DNA of 64,000 nucleotides from Agrobacterium tumefaciens (GCA_025559845.1 CP048469.1:2294001-2358000), one strand, 5' to 3'; positions 21,464-30,330 are shown, numbered from the stretch's first letter. A program made the numbers and translations. Notes: generated by a model not told the origin, from the sequence alone.

Positions 21464-21587
21464 CAATATAAAGCGCACCAAATCACCGGTGCCTCGACCA
21501 ATGCCATTGTCGATCAGGCATCTATTTTGACGTTTGCTCGTTTTCGCAGTTTCAATGAACTCTTCATGTGCACGGGAAGGCCAGAGG

Positions 21588-23111
21588 ATGGAAGCGACAC
21601 CGGAAGAAGAGCTGGCAGGCAGGCGCGAATGGATCGGTCTCTTTGTGTTGTCTATCGCCTGCCTGATCTATTCGATGGATCTGTCGGTGCTGTTTCTTGC
21701 GATCCCAGCAATCGTCGCTGATCTCGACCCATCCGCTTCGGAGCTTCTGTGGATCAACGACATCTACGGCTTCATGGTCGCAGGGTTTCTCGTGACCATG
21801 GGCACGCTGGGTGACCGTATCGGGCGCCGTCGCGTCCTGTTGATCGGCGCCTTTGCCTTTGGCATCGCATCTGCACTCGCCGCGTTTTCTTCCACATCTC
21901 AGCAGCTCATCATTTCGCGGGCACTTCTCGGTATCGCCGGCGCGACGATTGCGCCTTCCACACTCTCGCTCATCGTCAACATGTTCAGGAGTGAGGCCGA
22001 ACGCAACCGTGCCATAGGCATCTGGGGCACCGCCTTCGCGCTCGGCGGCGTGATCGGCCCGCTGATTGGCGGCTTCCTGCTGCAATATTTTCACTGGGGA
22101 GCTGTATTCCTTATCAATATTCCGATCATGCTGGCGCTTCTCGCCGTCGCCCCGTTCCTGTTGCCGGAATACAAGAACAGCGAGGGTGCATCGATCGACC
22201 TCCTGAGCGTCGTTCTCTCACTCGCAACGGTTCTGCCGGTCATTTACGGCTTCAAACATATGGCAGCTTATGGGTTTCAAGCAGATCAGTTGCTCGCCAT
22301 CGTGATTGGCCTCTGCTTCGGCGCCGTCTTCCTGCGGCGGCAAAAACGGCTTGAGCATCCGCTGATAGACCTGCAGCTCTTTCGCATTCCGGCTTTCAAC
22401 GCCTCTCTGGTCGTTAATCTCGCTGGCGTTTTTTTCGTTTTCGGCGTCTTTCTCTACCAAAATCTCTATTTGCAGCTTGTCCTCGATCTGACACCACTTT
22501 CCGCAGCCATCTGGTCACTGCCCTCTGCGCTGGTTTTCACCATCATGTCGCTGCAAGCCTACCGGTTCACCAATAGGCTTGGTGCAGTCAAGACCGTGCT
22601 GATCGGTCTTGTCATCAACGCCTTGGGCACAGCGGTCATGGCCATTGCCGCATATAGCCAGTCGATCTACGGCATTCTTGGCGCCAGTACGCTGATCGGA
22701 CTTGGTTTCGTCCCGGTCATTCTCACCACAACAGGGCTTATCGTCGGAACCGCCCCACCTGAACGGGCGGGTTCCGCATCAGCAATCTCCGAAACCAGTG
22801 CGGAATTCGGCGGTGCCTTGGGGGTGGCGCTGCTCGGCAGCCTCGGCACCGTTATTTATCGTATGTCCCTGAGCAACACCGATCTGTCGAGCCTGAGCGA
22901 AGATCAGGCCACTGCGGTCTCATCCACGCTCGCGGGTGCGGTGGAGACCGCAAAGGCAATGGGCGTGACTGGTCAGCAAGCCTGGTTGGATATTGCCCGA
23001 AACGGCTTTTCCCTTGGTTTCGCGGCCTGCTGCCTACTGGCATCGGTGACATTGTTGCTTCTTGCCGCGATTGCCAAAAAGATCTACGCCAAGGCACACA
23101 TCGAAGAGTGA
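21588..23111 (+). CDS. MFS transporter, DHA2 (EmrB/SmvA-like) family
   Basis: Inner-membrane drug/H+ antiporter of about 507 residues with some 14 predicted helices. Motif A is present after helix 2 (GTLGDRIGRRR), motif B-like RALLGIAGATIAPS follows, and motif C-like GPLIGG ends helix 5. The N-terminal segment LIYSMDLSVLFLAIP, with an acidic residue inside helix 1, is typical of SmvA-type pumps for quaternary ammonium or viologen compounds. The substrate remains a guess. I start at ATG 21588 (MEATPEEE), supported by AAGG seven bases upstream; in-frame codons reach back to 21534. No regulator gene is adjacent. Confidence 0.9.
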   Translation: MEATPEEELAGRREWIGLFVLSIACLIYSMDLSVLFLAIPAIVADLDPSASELLWINDIYGFMVAGFLVTMGTLGDRIGRRRVLLIGAFAFGIASALAAFSSTSQQLIISRALLGIAGATIAPSTLSLIVNMFRSEAERNRAIGIWGTAFALGGVIGPLIGGFLLQYFHWGAVFLINIPIMLALLAVAPFLLPEYKNSEGASIDLLSVVLSLATVLPVIYGFKHMAAYGFQADQLLAIVIGLCFGAVFLRRQKRLEHPLIDLQLFRIPAFNASLVVNLAGVFFVFGVFLYQNLYLQLVLDLTPLSAAIWSLPSALVFTIMSLQAYRFTNRLGAVKTVLIGLVINALGTAVMAIAAYSQSIYGILGASTLIGLGFVPVILTTTGLIVGTAPPERAGSASAISETSAEFGGALGVALLGSLGTVIYRMSLSNTDLSSLSEDQATAVSSTLAGAVETAKAMGVTGQQAWLDIARNGFSLGFAACCLLASVTLLLLAAIAKKIYAKAHIEE

Positions 23112-23134
23112 CGAAGTGAAACAGCACAGAACAA

Positions 23135-24601
23135 TCAGGCGACAATGCCGGTATCAACCAGCCGCCTGATGCTTGTCATATCATCTTGAAATCTTTGTAG
23201 TTCTTCGTTGCGCTTCGCGCTTTCTGGAATGCGAAGCAGATAGGATGGATGCACGGTGATGAACAGCATTCTGCCACCATCCATCGGTATAGGCTTGCCG
23301 CGCAAATCTGATAGTTTTTCTTTCATTCCAGTCAGAGCGAAAACCGCAGTGGCGCCCATTGCGACAATCAGTTTCGGCTGAATGAGGTCGATTTCCCGCG
23401 TCAGCCACCACCTGCATCGCTGCACTTCTCCCGCATCCGGACGCTGGTGAATACGCTTTTTGCCACGGCTTTCATATTTGAAGTGCTTGACGGCATTGGT
23501 GACATAAAGTTTCGAACGGTCCATTCCGACAACCGCGAGCGTCTGGTCAAATACCTTTCCTGCCGGGCCCACAAAAGGCCTGCCAGCCAGATCTTCGTGA
23601 TCGCCCGGCTGCTCACCGACGATCATTACGTCGGCATCAGCCGGTCCCTCGCCAAAGACAGTTTGCGTGGCTTTGCAATGGATCGGACAAAGCGTGCAGC
23701 CCTGCGCCTTATCCCTCAATCCCCCGAGGCTGTTGGCATCGGGCAATTCTGGTGCGGGCATGTTTGTTCGTGCCGTCTGGAGCCGGTGATGGAATGGTTG
23801 GGGTTCGCTCGCGGCTTTCGCCGCCATCTCCAGAACACGTGCCTCCGCACCGAGGATCAGATCCGGAATTAGCGCTGCCTCAGGCAGGTTTTTCCAATAT
23901 TTCTTTGGCATCTCCGCCGTCATAGCCTTGATCTTCAATCGGGCCGGATTGAAAATATTGGCGTAATAGGTCCGCCAGAGTTCATCCGCTTCATCGGATA
24001 GATCGGGTTTTTCTGCCGCCTCCCGCGACGTCTTCAACGTCTCTCCATCCCATCGGGCAGATCCCTTCGGGGTTGCAATCAGCCAATCCATGTCTGTGAA
24101 CCGCCGTTGGAAAAAATCGGCCTTGCGCTCCACAATGAAGTGATCCGGCTCAAACCATGCGATAAACCGCCGCCGACCGACCTCCTCTTCAGCCAGGGGC
24201 ACTTCCTTGAAACGGACAAAGGCCGTCATCTTGTGACTGTCGCGACGGACGGATTTTTCCATGTGCCGGGCGTCAACGACATCCGCGTCGGATTTGAATT
24301 GCAGAAGTGCCCGATCTTCACGCAACCGCCACAACAAACGATAGAGCAGAGCAAACCGGGCACGATCACTGTGACAGATGACGGCCTCGGCAAGCGGCAG
24401 GAATGCAGAGGGAACACTGAAAGACGCGGAACCTGTTGCTGCGGGGAAAACGGAGCCCTCGTCAAAACCAAACAAATCCGCGCCATCGTCACGACATCGC
24501 CAGTCTATCTGGTCTGGTGAAATACCGGCCAGAAGACAGGCGCGCGCGGCATTGCGCCACTCGGCAAAATCTCCCCGTCCCTCCAGCACGATCCTGTACA
24601 T
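23135..24601 (-). CDS. UdgX-family uracil-DNA glycosylase with N-terminal DUF4130 domain
   Basis: A 488-residue two-domain repair protein. Residues about 1-275 form the DUF4130 domain that often travels with the radical SAM partner upstream. Residues about 295-488 form a family 4/5-like uracil-DNA glycosylase: a Cys cluster for a 4Fe-4S centre (GCTLCPIHCKATQ), the GEQPGDHEDLAGRPFVGPAG active-site loop, and the C-terminal HPSYLLR. The loop KKRIHQ, with His385, is the UdgX hallmark. In mycobacterial UdgX that histidine bonds covalently to the abasic site after uracil removal. The ATG overlaps the upstream stop by one base (TAATG), so the two are translated together. Confidence 0.93.
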   Translation of the reverse strand: MYRIVLEGRGDFAEWRNAARACLLAGISPDQIDWRCRDDGADLFGFDEGSVFPAATGSASFSVPSAFLPLAEAVICHSDRARFALLYRLLWRLREDRALLQFKSDADVVDARHMEKSVRRDSHKMTAFVRFKEVPLAEEEVGRRRFIAWFEPDHFIVERKADFFQRRFTDMDWLIATPKGSARWDGETLKTSREAAEKPDLSDEADELWRTYYANIFNPARLKIKAMTAEMPKKYWKNLPEAALIPDLILGAEARVLEMAAKAASEPQPFHHRLQTARTNMPAPELPDANSLGGLRDKAQGCTLCPIHCKATQTVFGEGPADADVMIVGEQPGDHEDLAGRPFVGPAGKVFDQTLAVVGMDRSKLYVTNAVKHFKYESRGKKRIHQRPDAGEVQRCRWWLTREIDLIQPKLIVAMGATAVFALTGMKEKLSDLRGKPIPMDGGRMLFITVHPSYLLRIPESAKRNEELQRFQDDMTSIRRLVDTGIVA

Positions 24602-25833
24602 TACAGCAACGACAATTGTTCCGGCTGCGGCGCGAACATGGCACGCAGATCAGGGCGTTCCGTCAGTTTTCCCGGCACCCAGCCATCTGCCACCACAAAC
24701 GCCTTCACCTTTTTCAAGGAAGCGCCAAAGCGACCGATATCCTCGAGCCGCAGCCGGCGAAATCTCCGGGATGACAGGATTGAATTGACGGTCTTGACGC
24801 CAAATCCCGGAACCCGCAGCAAAAGCTCTCGATCCGCCTTGTTCACATCCACCGGAAACGACTGCCGATTGCCGAGCGCCCAAGCGAGCTTCGGGTCGAT
24901 GTCGAGGTCCAGCATCCCATTCTTTTGTGTGGAGATAATTTCTCCAATATCGAAGCCGTAAAACCGGTAAAGCCAATCGGCCTGATACAGCCTGTGCTCC
25001 CGCATCAGTGGCGGCTTGATCAACGGCAGATTTTTCGATGAATCAGGGATCGGGCTGAAGGCTGAATAATAGACGCGTCGCAAACCATAGCTGCCATAGA
25101 GTCGCGCACTTGTTGAAAGAATGGTGCCGTCATCCGCACCATCGGCGCCAACGATCATCTGCGTGCTTTGCCCTGCGGGAGCAAACTTTTTGACACGCTT
25201 GCTTTTCAGCGTCGGCTCACCCGCCTCTTCGATCTTGAGGCGAATATCGGCCATCGACCGTCGGATATTGTTGGGATGTTTCTCCGGCGCGAATTTGCCG
25301 ATACCGCTATCGGTGGGAAGCTCGATATTGATCGACAGACGGTCGGCGTAGAGTCCGGCTTCTTCCACGAGATGCGCAGACGCTTCCGGAATGGATTTCA
25401 GATGGATGTAGCCGCGAAATCCATGCGTTACTCTCAATTCGCGTGCGACACGCACCAGTTCTTCCATCGTATGGTCAGACGAGCGAATGATGCCGGAGGA
25501 TAAAAAAAGGCCCTCGATGTAGTTTCGCCGATAGAACTCCAGCGTCAACCAGACGACCTCCTCGACGGTAAAGCGTGCCCGCTCGACATTGCTTGAGGAG
25601 CGATTGATGCAATAGGCGCAATCGTAGATACAGAAATTGGTCAGCAGGATTTTCAACAGGGAGATGCATCGACCATCTGGCGCATAAGCGTGGCAGATGC
25701 CCGAACCTTCTGTAGAGCCAAGACCGCCGCTTGCGGAAGAGTTTCGTTTCGTGGTGCCACTGGACGCACAAGACGCATCGTACTTCGCTGCGTCCGAAAG
25801 AATGGCAAGCCGCTCTTTGATTGACTTTCTCAT
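24601..25833 (-). CDS. Putative DNA modification/repair radical SAM protein
   Basis: A 410-residue protein of the radical SAM family TIGR03916, nearly always next to a UdgX gene. The 4Fe-4S motif CxxxCxxC is Cys68, Cys72 and Cys75 (NFCIYDCAYC), preceded by other cysteines at 22, 47 and 56. The C-terminal part contains a helix-hairpin-helix, LLLRVPGFGVKTVNSIL, typical of DNA binding. Its reaction is not established; linkage suggests radical-based repair of damaged bases feeding the glycosylase. I use ATG 25833 (MRKSIKERL) over the TTG at 25869. It is first in a two-gene operon, divergent from greA. Confidence 0.9.
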   Translation of the reverse strand: MRKSIKERLAILSDAAKYDASCASSGTTKRNSSASGGLGSTEGSGICHAYAPDGRCISLLKILLTNFCIYDCAYCINRSSSNVERARFTVEEVVWLTLEFYRRNYIEGLFLSSGIIRSSDHTMEELVRVARELRVTHGFRGYIHLKSIPEASAHLVEEAGLYADRLSINIELPTDSGIGKFAPEKHPNNIRRSMADIRLKIEEAGEPTLKSKRVKKFAPAGQSTQMIVGADGADDGTILSTSARLYGSYGLRRVYYSAFSPIPDSSKNLPLIKPPLMREHRLYQADWLYRFYGFDIGEIISTQKNGMLDLDIDPKLAWALGNRQSFPVDVNKADRELLLRVPGFGVKTVNSILSSRRFRRLRLEDIGRFGASLKKVKAFVVADGWVPGKLTERPDLRAMFAPQPEQLSLL

Positions 25834-25944
25834 GCAATGTTCTCTATATGTTCCGATGACGAAAGTCAACTAAACTGCATAAGAGACTGAATTTCATAGC
25901 GATTATCGGGAAGTTTAATTTTCTGGCATTTCGCTGTCGTCTTC

Positions 25945-25953
25945 TGATATAGT
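25945..25953 (+). promoter_or_regulatory. Extended -10 element of greA
   Basis: TGATATAGT matches the extended -10 form (TGnTATAAT) with one mismatch. The -35 region is poor, as expected for extended -10 promoters. Transcription would start near 25960, giving a leader of about 94 bases. Confidence 0.5.
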
Positions 25954-25976
25954 CGGTTTAATTCTGATTTTGACAC

Positions 25977-26012
25977 GGTTCCGGAGCTCTGCTTCGGAAC
26001 CTGTTTCTTTTT
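25977..26012 (+). promoter_or_regulatory. Terminator-like hairpin in the greA leader
   Basis: GGTTCCG (25977-25983) pairs with CGGAACC (25995-26001) over an 11-base loop, then TGTTTCTTTTT. It lies between the likely promoter and the greA start at 26054. The upstream gene is divergent, so no other plus-strand transcript needs terminating here. E. coli greA also has a leader terminator that yields the GraL RNAs. Confidence 0.6.
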
Positions 26013-26053
26013 GTGTCTGCGAATACCGCGGCTCGAATGCGAAGGAATAAGAA

Positions 26054-26530
26054 ATGGTAGAAAAAGTACCGATGACTCAGGGTGGATTCGTCAAGTTGCA
26101 GGAAGAGCTGCGTTGGCGCCAGCAGGAGGAGCGTCCGCGCATCATCGAGGCAATTTCGGAAGCGCGCGCCCACGGCGACCTTTCGGAAAACGCCGAATAC
26201 CACGCCGCCAAGGAAGCCCAGAGCCACAATGAAGGCCGCATCACCGAACTGGAAGATCTGACCGCCCGTGCGGAAGTCATCGATCTGTCCAAGATGTCCG
26301 GCTCCAAGATCAAGTTTGGCGCCACTGTGAAGCTTGTCGATGAGGATAGCGACGAAGAAAAGACCTACCAAATCGTTGGCGACCAAGAAGCCGACGTGAA
26401 GGCTGGCCGCATCTCCATTTCTTCGCCCATCGCCCGCGCCCTGATTGGCAAGGAAGTCGGCGACAGCATCGAAGTTAACGCACCGGGCGGCGCAAGAGGA
26501 TACGAGATCCTCGCCGTACAGTGGGGCTGA
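26054..26530 (+). CDS. greA: Transcription elongation factor GreA
   Basis: Rescues backtracked RNA polymerase by stimulating transcript cleavage through the secondary channel. The 158 residues are standard. The N-terminal coiled coil (about 1-75) contains the tip motif [15 protein letters not shown] with the essential acidic pair, and the C-terminal FKBP-like domain begins near [10 protein letters not shown] and ends with the family's [23 protein letters not shown] lies nine bases before the ATG. It is followed by lpsB on the same strand, the order known from Sinorhizobium. The leader carries a terminator-like hairpin described separately. Confidence 0.97.
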   Translation: MVEKVPMTQGGFVKLQEELRWRQQEERPRIIEAISEARAHGDLSENAEYHAAKEAQSHNEGRITELEDLTARAEVIDLSKMSGSKIKFGATVKLVDEDSDEEKTYQIVGDQEADVKAGRISISSPIARALIGKEVGDSIEVNAPGGARGYEILAVQWG

Positions 26531-26602
26531 CTGCCGCCAGGCGTCACGTGTTCCATAGGACGCGTAGACATGCCGCATCTGCTTTGAAATCTTGCATCTC
26601 TG

Positions 26603-26640
26603 TTCCGCTCGGGTGACGTCATTCGAGCGGAATGTGTTTT
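26603..26640 (+). terminator. Hairpin between greA and lpsB
   Basis: TTCCGCTCG (26603-26611) pairs perfectly with CGAGCGGAA (26624-26632), followed by TGTGTTTT. It probably terminates greA. Its 3' arm overlaps the most upstream possible lpsB start (ATG 26632). Confidence 0.6.
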
Positions 26641-27720
26641 AGCGGAACAGACGGAACGTTAAATTTGTCTCGGGTCGATCTCAAAGATGTGCAGGTGCTT
26701 GCGCCGAATTTTAAAAAAAGACTTTCGGGCGTAACGTCCACCATTGTTCAGCTTATTCCGGCCCAGAACCGGATGGGACAAAAGGTGGCAGCTATCGGCC
26801 CGGGCCTGCCTGCACATTTGCCATGGGTACGCTTCCGCGATCTTTGGCGGCTTTGGCTGGCCGGTCCGCTCGGCGGACCTCGCATATGGCATGCACGACG
26901 CAACATCGAAATGTTGCCGGGCATCATCATGCGCGACGTGCTGCGTATGAAGGTCAAGCTTCTCTTCACCTCCGCCGCACAAAGACGTCACTCCGGCTAC
27001 ACCCGCTGGCTGATTTCGAAAATGGATGCGGTCGTGGCGACCAGCGGTCGTTCCGGATCGTTTCTGGAAGTCCCGCATCAGGTCATCATGCATGGCGTTG
27101 ATACGACGCTGTTTCATCCCGGCAAAACGGACGAGGACACGATAGCGGCAACTGGCCTTCCGGGTCGATATCTGGTCGGTTGTTTTGGGCGTGTCCGTCA
27201 CCAGAAGGGCACTGATCTTTTCGTTCGCGCCATGATCGAGCTACTGCCCGACTATCCCGAATGGACCGCGGTGGTCTCCGGCCGGGTCACGCCCGAACAT
27301 AAGGCCTTCGGTGACTCCCTGAAGTCCGATACAGAAGCCGCCGGCCTCACACAACGCATCATCTTTCAGGGGGAAGTGGATGACATCAAACCCTGGTACA
27401 GACGACTGTCGCTCTATGTTGCCCCTTCCCGCAACGAAGGTTTTGGCCTCACGCCATTGGAAGCCATGGCATCCGATGTCGCCGTCGTCGCCAGCGATGC
27501 AGGCGCTTACGCGGAAATGATCGCTGAGGGAGAGACGGGCATGGTCGTTAAGGCTGGCGACTACGATTCGCTGCGTGATGCGATCAGAAGCTATCTCGCC
27601 GATCCGGACAAAACGCGGCAACACGCACATGCCGGACTCCATCATGTCCGCACCGCCTTCCCGCTGGAAAACGAATCGGAACGGCTAGGCGCGCTCTACG
27701 ACAAGCTACGGCAGAACTGA
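26632..27720 (+). CDS. lpsB: LPS core glycosyltransferase LpsB/LpcC
   Basis: GT4-family glycosyltransferase that adds a sugar (mannose for Rhizobium LpcC) to the lipopolysaccharide inner core at the cytoplasmic face. The 362-residue frame opens close to the family start, APNFKKRLSGVTSTIVQLIP, and has the GT4 features GCFGRVRHQKG and the donor-site EGFGLTPLEAMA with its two glutamates. Start choice is uncertain: ATG 26632 lies inside a hairpin, while TTG 26665 follows GGAACG and would give 351 residues, the length I recall for the Sinorhizobium protein. The lpsE, lpsD and lpsC genes that follow lpsB in Sinorhizobium are absent, and lrp comes next. Confidence 0.9.
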   Translation: MCFSGTDGTLNLSRVDLKDVQVLAPNFKKRLSGVTSTIVQLIPAQNRMGQKVAAIGPGLPAHLPWVRFRDLWRLWLAGPLGGPRIWHARRNIEMLPGIIMRDVLRMKVKLLFTSAAQRRHSGYTRWLISKMDAVVATSGRSGSFLEVPHQVIMHGVDTTLFHPGKTDEDTIAATGLPGRYLVGCFGRVRHQKGTDLFVRAMIELLPDYPEWTAVVSGRVTPEHKAFGDSLKSDTEAAGLTQRIIFQGEVDDIKPWYRRLSLYVAPSRNEGFGLTPLEAMASDVAVVASDAGAYAEMIAEGETGMVVKAGDYDSLRDAIRSYLADPDKTRQHAHAGLHHVRTAFPLENESERLGALYDKLRQN

Positions 27721-27746
27721 AAAAGCGCGCAGTCGCCTGCGCGCTA
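27721..27746 (-). terminator. lrp terminator
   Basis: A 9-bp perfect stem (AGCGCGCAG 27725-27733, CTGCGCGCT 27738-27746) is followed on the minus strand by five T's. It lies directly after the lrp stop and against the lpsB stop. Confidence 0.85.
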
Positions 27747-27752
27747 CAGATA

Positions 27753-28220
27753 TTAGACTTCGACAAGTCCAACGCGTTTGACCTGACGGATCGTCAGCAT
27801 GGTGCGCACCGTATCGACATTCTCGTCGGCAGTCAGAACCTCAATGACGAAATCCTGGAACTCCGTCAGGTTTTTTGCCACGCAGTGCAGCAAAAAATCG
27901 CTTTCGCCTGAGACCATCCACGCCTGCCGCACCAGCGACCATCCGCCCGTTGCAGCAGCGAAGGCTTTGAGATTGCTGTCCGATTGGCGCTTGAGACCGA
28001 CCATGCAGAAGGCAACGAGATCAAAGCCAAGCTTGGGCGCGTTCAACATGGCGTGATAGCCTTCGATGACACCGGCCTCTTCCAGCTTACGCACGCGCCT
28101 GAGACACGGCGGCGCTGAAATGCCGACCCGTTCAGCAAGCTCTACATTTGTCATGCGGCCGTCACGCTGCAATTCGCGCAATATTTTCAGATCGATGGCA
28201 TCGAGTTCGACGCTGGTCAC
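27753..28220 (-). CDS. lrp: Lrp/AsnC family transcriptional regulator
   Basis: Feast/famine regulator of 155 residues. The N-terminal winged helix (about 8-60) begins LDAIDLKILRELQRDGRMTN and has the recognition helix region LAERVGISAPPCLRRVRKLE. The C-terminal RAM (ligand-sensing) domain spans about 70-150. The start is GTG 28220 behind GAGG. In Sinorhizobium an lrp gene closes the lps cluster, and this one is in the same place, so the name is by position and family. Amino-acid sensing is expected, with the ligand unknown. It is divergent from trxB. Confidence 0.88.
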   Translation of the reverse strand: MTSVELDAIDLKILRELQRDGRMTNVELAERVGISAPPCLRRVRKLEEAGVIEGYHAMLNAPKLGFDLVAFCMVGLKRQSDSNLKAFAAATGGWSLVRQAWMVSGESDFLLHCVAKNLTEFQDFVIEVLTADENVDTVRTMLTIRQVKRVGLVEV

Positions 28221-28434
28221 GGAGAGTTCCTCTTTGAGCGGAAGAACTTCCTTGTACTATTCGGGGCAGGATTCGCAAGAATATGCCGCTCTCGGGACAC
28301 AAAATTACACAGGCATCCACAACTGCCTTGTTGGTAACGCAAGGCTGCCCTTGAATAAAGGCACTAGACAACCTTAAATACCGGCAATTGAAGGGTTGAG
28401 GCACTGCCTCTACCCCTGCTGAAAGGAACACCCC

Positions 28435-29409
28435 ATGTCTGCCCGCCACACCAAGGTATTAATCATCGGTTCCGGCCCCGCCGGCTACACGGCCGCGATC
28501 TACGCTGCGCGCGCGATGCTGAAACCTGTGCTGATTGCCGGCATGGAACAGGGTGGCCAGTTGATGATCACCACGGATGTTGAAAACTATCCAGGCTTTG
28601 CCGATCCTATTCAGGGTCCCTGGCTGATGGATCAGATGCTGAAGCAGGCAACCCACGTCGGTGCAGAAATCGTCAATGACCTCGTAACCGAAGTTGAAAC
28701 CACGGTACGCCCCTTCGTCGTCCGCACCGATTCCGGACAGGTCTGGACCGCAGACACACTGATTATTGCGACCGGCGCGAAAGCCAAGTGGCTTGGCATC
28801 GAAAGCGAACAGCACTTTCAGGGCTTTGGCGTTTCGGCCTGCGCGACCTGCGACGGCTTCTTCTATCGCAACAAGGATGTGATCGTCGTGGGTGGCGGAA
28901 ATTCTGCAGTCGAGGAAGCACTCTATCTCGCCCATATCGCCAAGACCGTCACCGTCGTACATCGGCGTGACAGCTTCCGCTCGGAAAAGATCCTTCAGGA
29001 GCGCCTGTTCGCCAAGGAAAACGTCAAGATCCTCTGGAACACGGAAGTGGCTGAGATCACCGGCGCACCTGCCAAGCATCCAATGCCACCATCGGTTTCC
29101 GGTGCGAAGTTGCGCGACACGAAGACCGGCGAAATCAGCGAAATGCCGATCGACGGCGTCTTCGTCGCAATTGGTCACGCGCCGGCCGTCGAACTGTTCA
29201 AGGGCAAAGTGAAGCTCAAGGACAATGGCTACATGTGGACGGCTGCCGATTCCACGGCAACGAGTGTTGAAGGCATTTTTGCTGCCGGCGACGTGACTGA
29301 CGACATCTATCGACAGGCTATCACGGCCGCTGGCATGGGTTGCATGGCAGCACTCGAGGCCGAACGTTATCTGACCGCACATCAACCGCTTGCGGTAGCA
29401 GCCGAATAA
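28435..29409 (+). CDS. trxB: Thioredoxin reductase
   Basis: FAD-dependent NADPH:thioredoxin reductase of 324 residues that keeps thioredoxin reduced in the cytosol. The FAD site GSGPAGYTAAIYAARA is at the N-terminus, the redox-active CATC (Cys136, Cys139) sits in the NADPH domain, the NADPH motif GGGNSAVEEALYL follows, and the C-terminal FAD contact GIFAAGDVTDD is intact. It is standard length. Only 18 bp separate it from lsrB, so the two are probably co-transcribed, linking thiol redox state with LsrB. Confidence 0.97.
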   Translation: MSARHTKVLIIGSGPAGYTAAIYAARAMLKPVLIAGMEQGGQLMITTDVENYPGFADPIQGPWLMDQMLKQATHVGAEIVNDLVTEVETTVRPFVVRTDSGQVWTADTLIIATGAKAKWLGIESEQHFQGFGVSACATCDGFFYRNKDVIVVGGGNSAVEEALYLAHIAKTVTVVHRRDSFRSEKILQERLFAKENVKILWNTEVAEITGAPAKHPMPPSVSGAKLRDTKTGEISEMPIDGVFVAIGHAPAVELFKGKVKLKDNGYMWTAADSTATSVEGIFAAGDVTDDIYRQAITAAGMGCMAALEAERYLTAHQPLAVAAE

Positions 29410-29427
29410 TCGAAAGGCAGGATCGGC

Positions 29428-30330
29428 ATGGCGATGCCATTGGACTGGGACAAACTGCGCATTTTCCATGCCGCCGCGGAAGCGGGTTCATTTACCCATG
29501 CGGCAGACAAGCTGCACCTGTCCCAGTCGGCGATCAGCCGTCAGGTCAGCGCATTGGAACAGGACGTCGGCGTCAAACTGTTTCACCGGCACGCCCGTGG
29601 CCTGATCCTCACGGAACAGGGTGAATTGCTGTATCGCACAGCCCATGACGTGCTTTTGAAGCTTGAAACCGTCAAGATGCAGTTGACCGAAACGACGGAG
29701 AAGCCCAGCGGCAAGCTGCGCGTCACCACCACGGTCGGCCTCGGTCAGGGTTGGTTGACGGACAAGGTACAGGAATTCCTGCAGCTTTATCCGGAAATGT
29801 CGATCCAGCTCATCCTCGACAACGAGGAACTCGACGTGAACATGCGGCACGCCGACTGCGCGATCCGCTTGCGTCAGCCGCAGCAGTCGGACCTCATCCA
29901 GCGCAAGCTGTTCACGGTGCACATGCACGTCTATGCCGCGCCATCCTACATCAATCGATATGGCGAACCGCAATCGATCGAGGATCTGGACAACCACCGT
30001 ATCATCTCATTCGGTGAACCGGCTCCCAACTATCTGCTGGACGTGAACTGGCTGGAAAACGCCGGTCGTTCATCCGACAACACCCGCACGCCGCACTTGC
30101 AGATTAACAGCCAGACCTCGATCAAACGGGCCTGCCTGCTGGGAATCGGCATCGCCTGCCTGCCGGATTACATCGTTGGACGTGACCCTGGTTTGATTCA
30201 GTTGTCGCTCGCCGCGGACATTCCCTCATTCGATACCTACTTCTGCTATCCCGACGAGATGAAAAACGCTGCAAAACTGAAGGCGTTCAGAGACTTTATC
30301 GTTGCCAAGGCGCGCAACTGGAACTTCTGA
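29428..30330 (+). CDS. lsrB: LysR-type regulator LsrB/VtlR
   Basis: A 300-residue LysR regulator. The N-terminal winged helix contains FTHAADKLHLSQSAISRQVSALE; the effector domain spans about 95-295. Its position, trxB-lsrB-AbcR sRNAs-ArsR, is that of Sinorhizobium lsrB and of the Agrobacterium/Brucella vtlR gene, known from memory as an activator of AbcR RNAs and of envelope and oxidative-stress genes. Cysteines lie at 144, 236, 244 and about 272. Of the three redox cysteines reported in Sinorhizobium LsrB, the outer two seem to match 144 and 236; the middle one would fall on Ala170 (VYAAPSY). ATG 29428 or ATG 29434 could start it. Confidence 0.92.
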   Translation: MAMPLDWDKLRIFHAAAEAGSFTHAADKLHLSQSAISRQVSALEQDVGVKLFHRHARGLILTEQGELLYRTAHDVLLKLETVKMQLTETTEKPSGKLRVTTTVGLGQGWLTDKVQEFLQLYPEMSIQLILDNEELDVNMRHADCAIRLRQPQQSDLIQRKLFTVHMHVYAAPSYINRYGEPQSIEDLDNHRIISFGEPAPNYLLDVNWLENAGRSSDNTRTPHLQINSQTSIKRACLLGIGIACLPDYIVGRDPGLIQLSLAADIPSFDTYFCYPDEMKNAAKLKAFRDFIVAKARNWNF

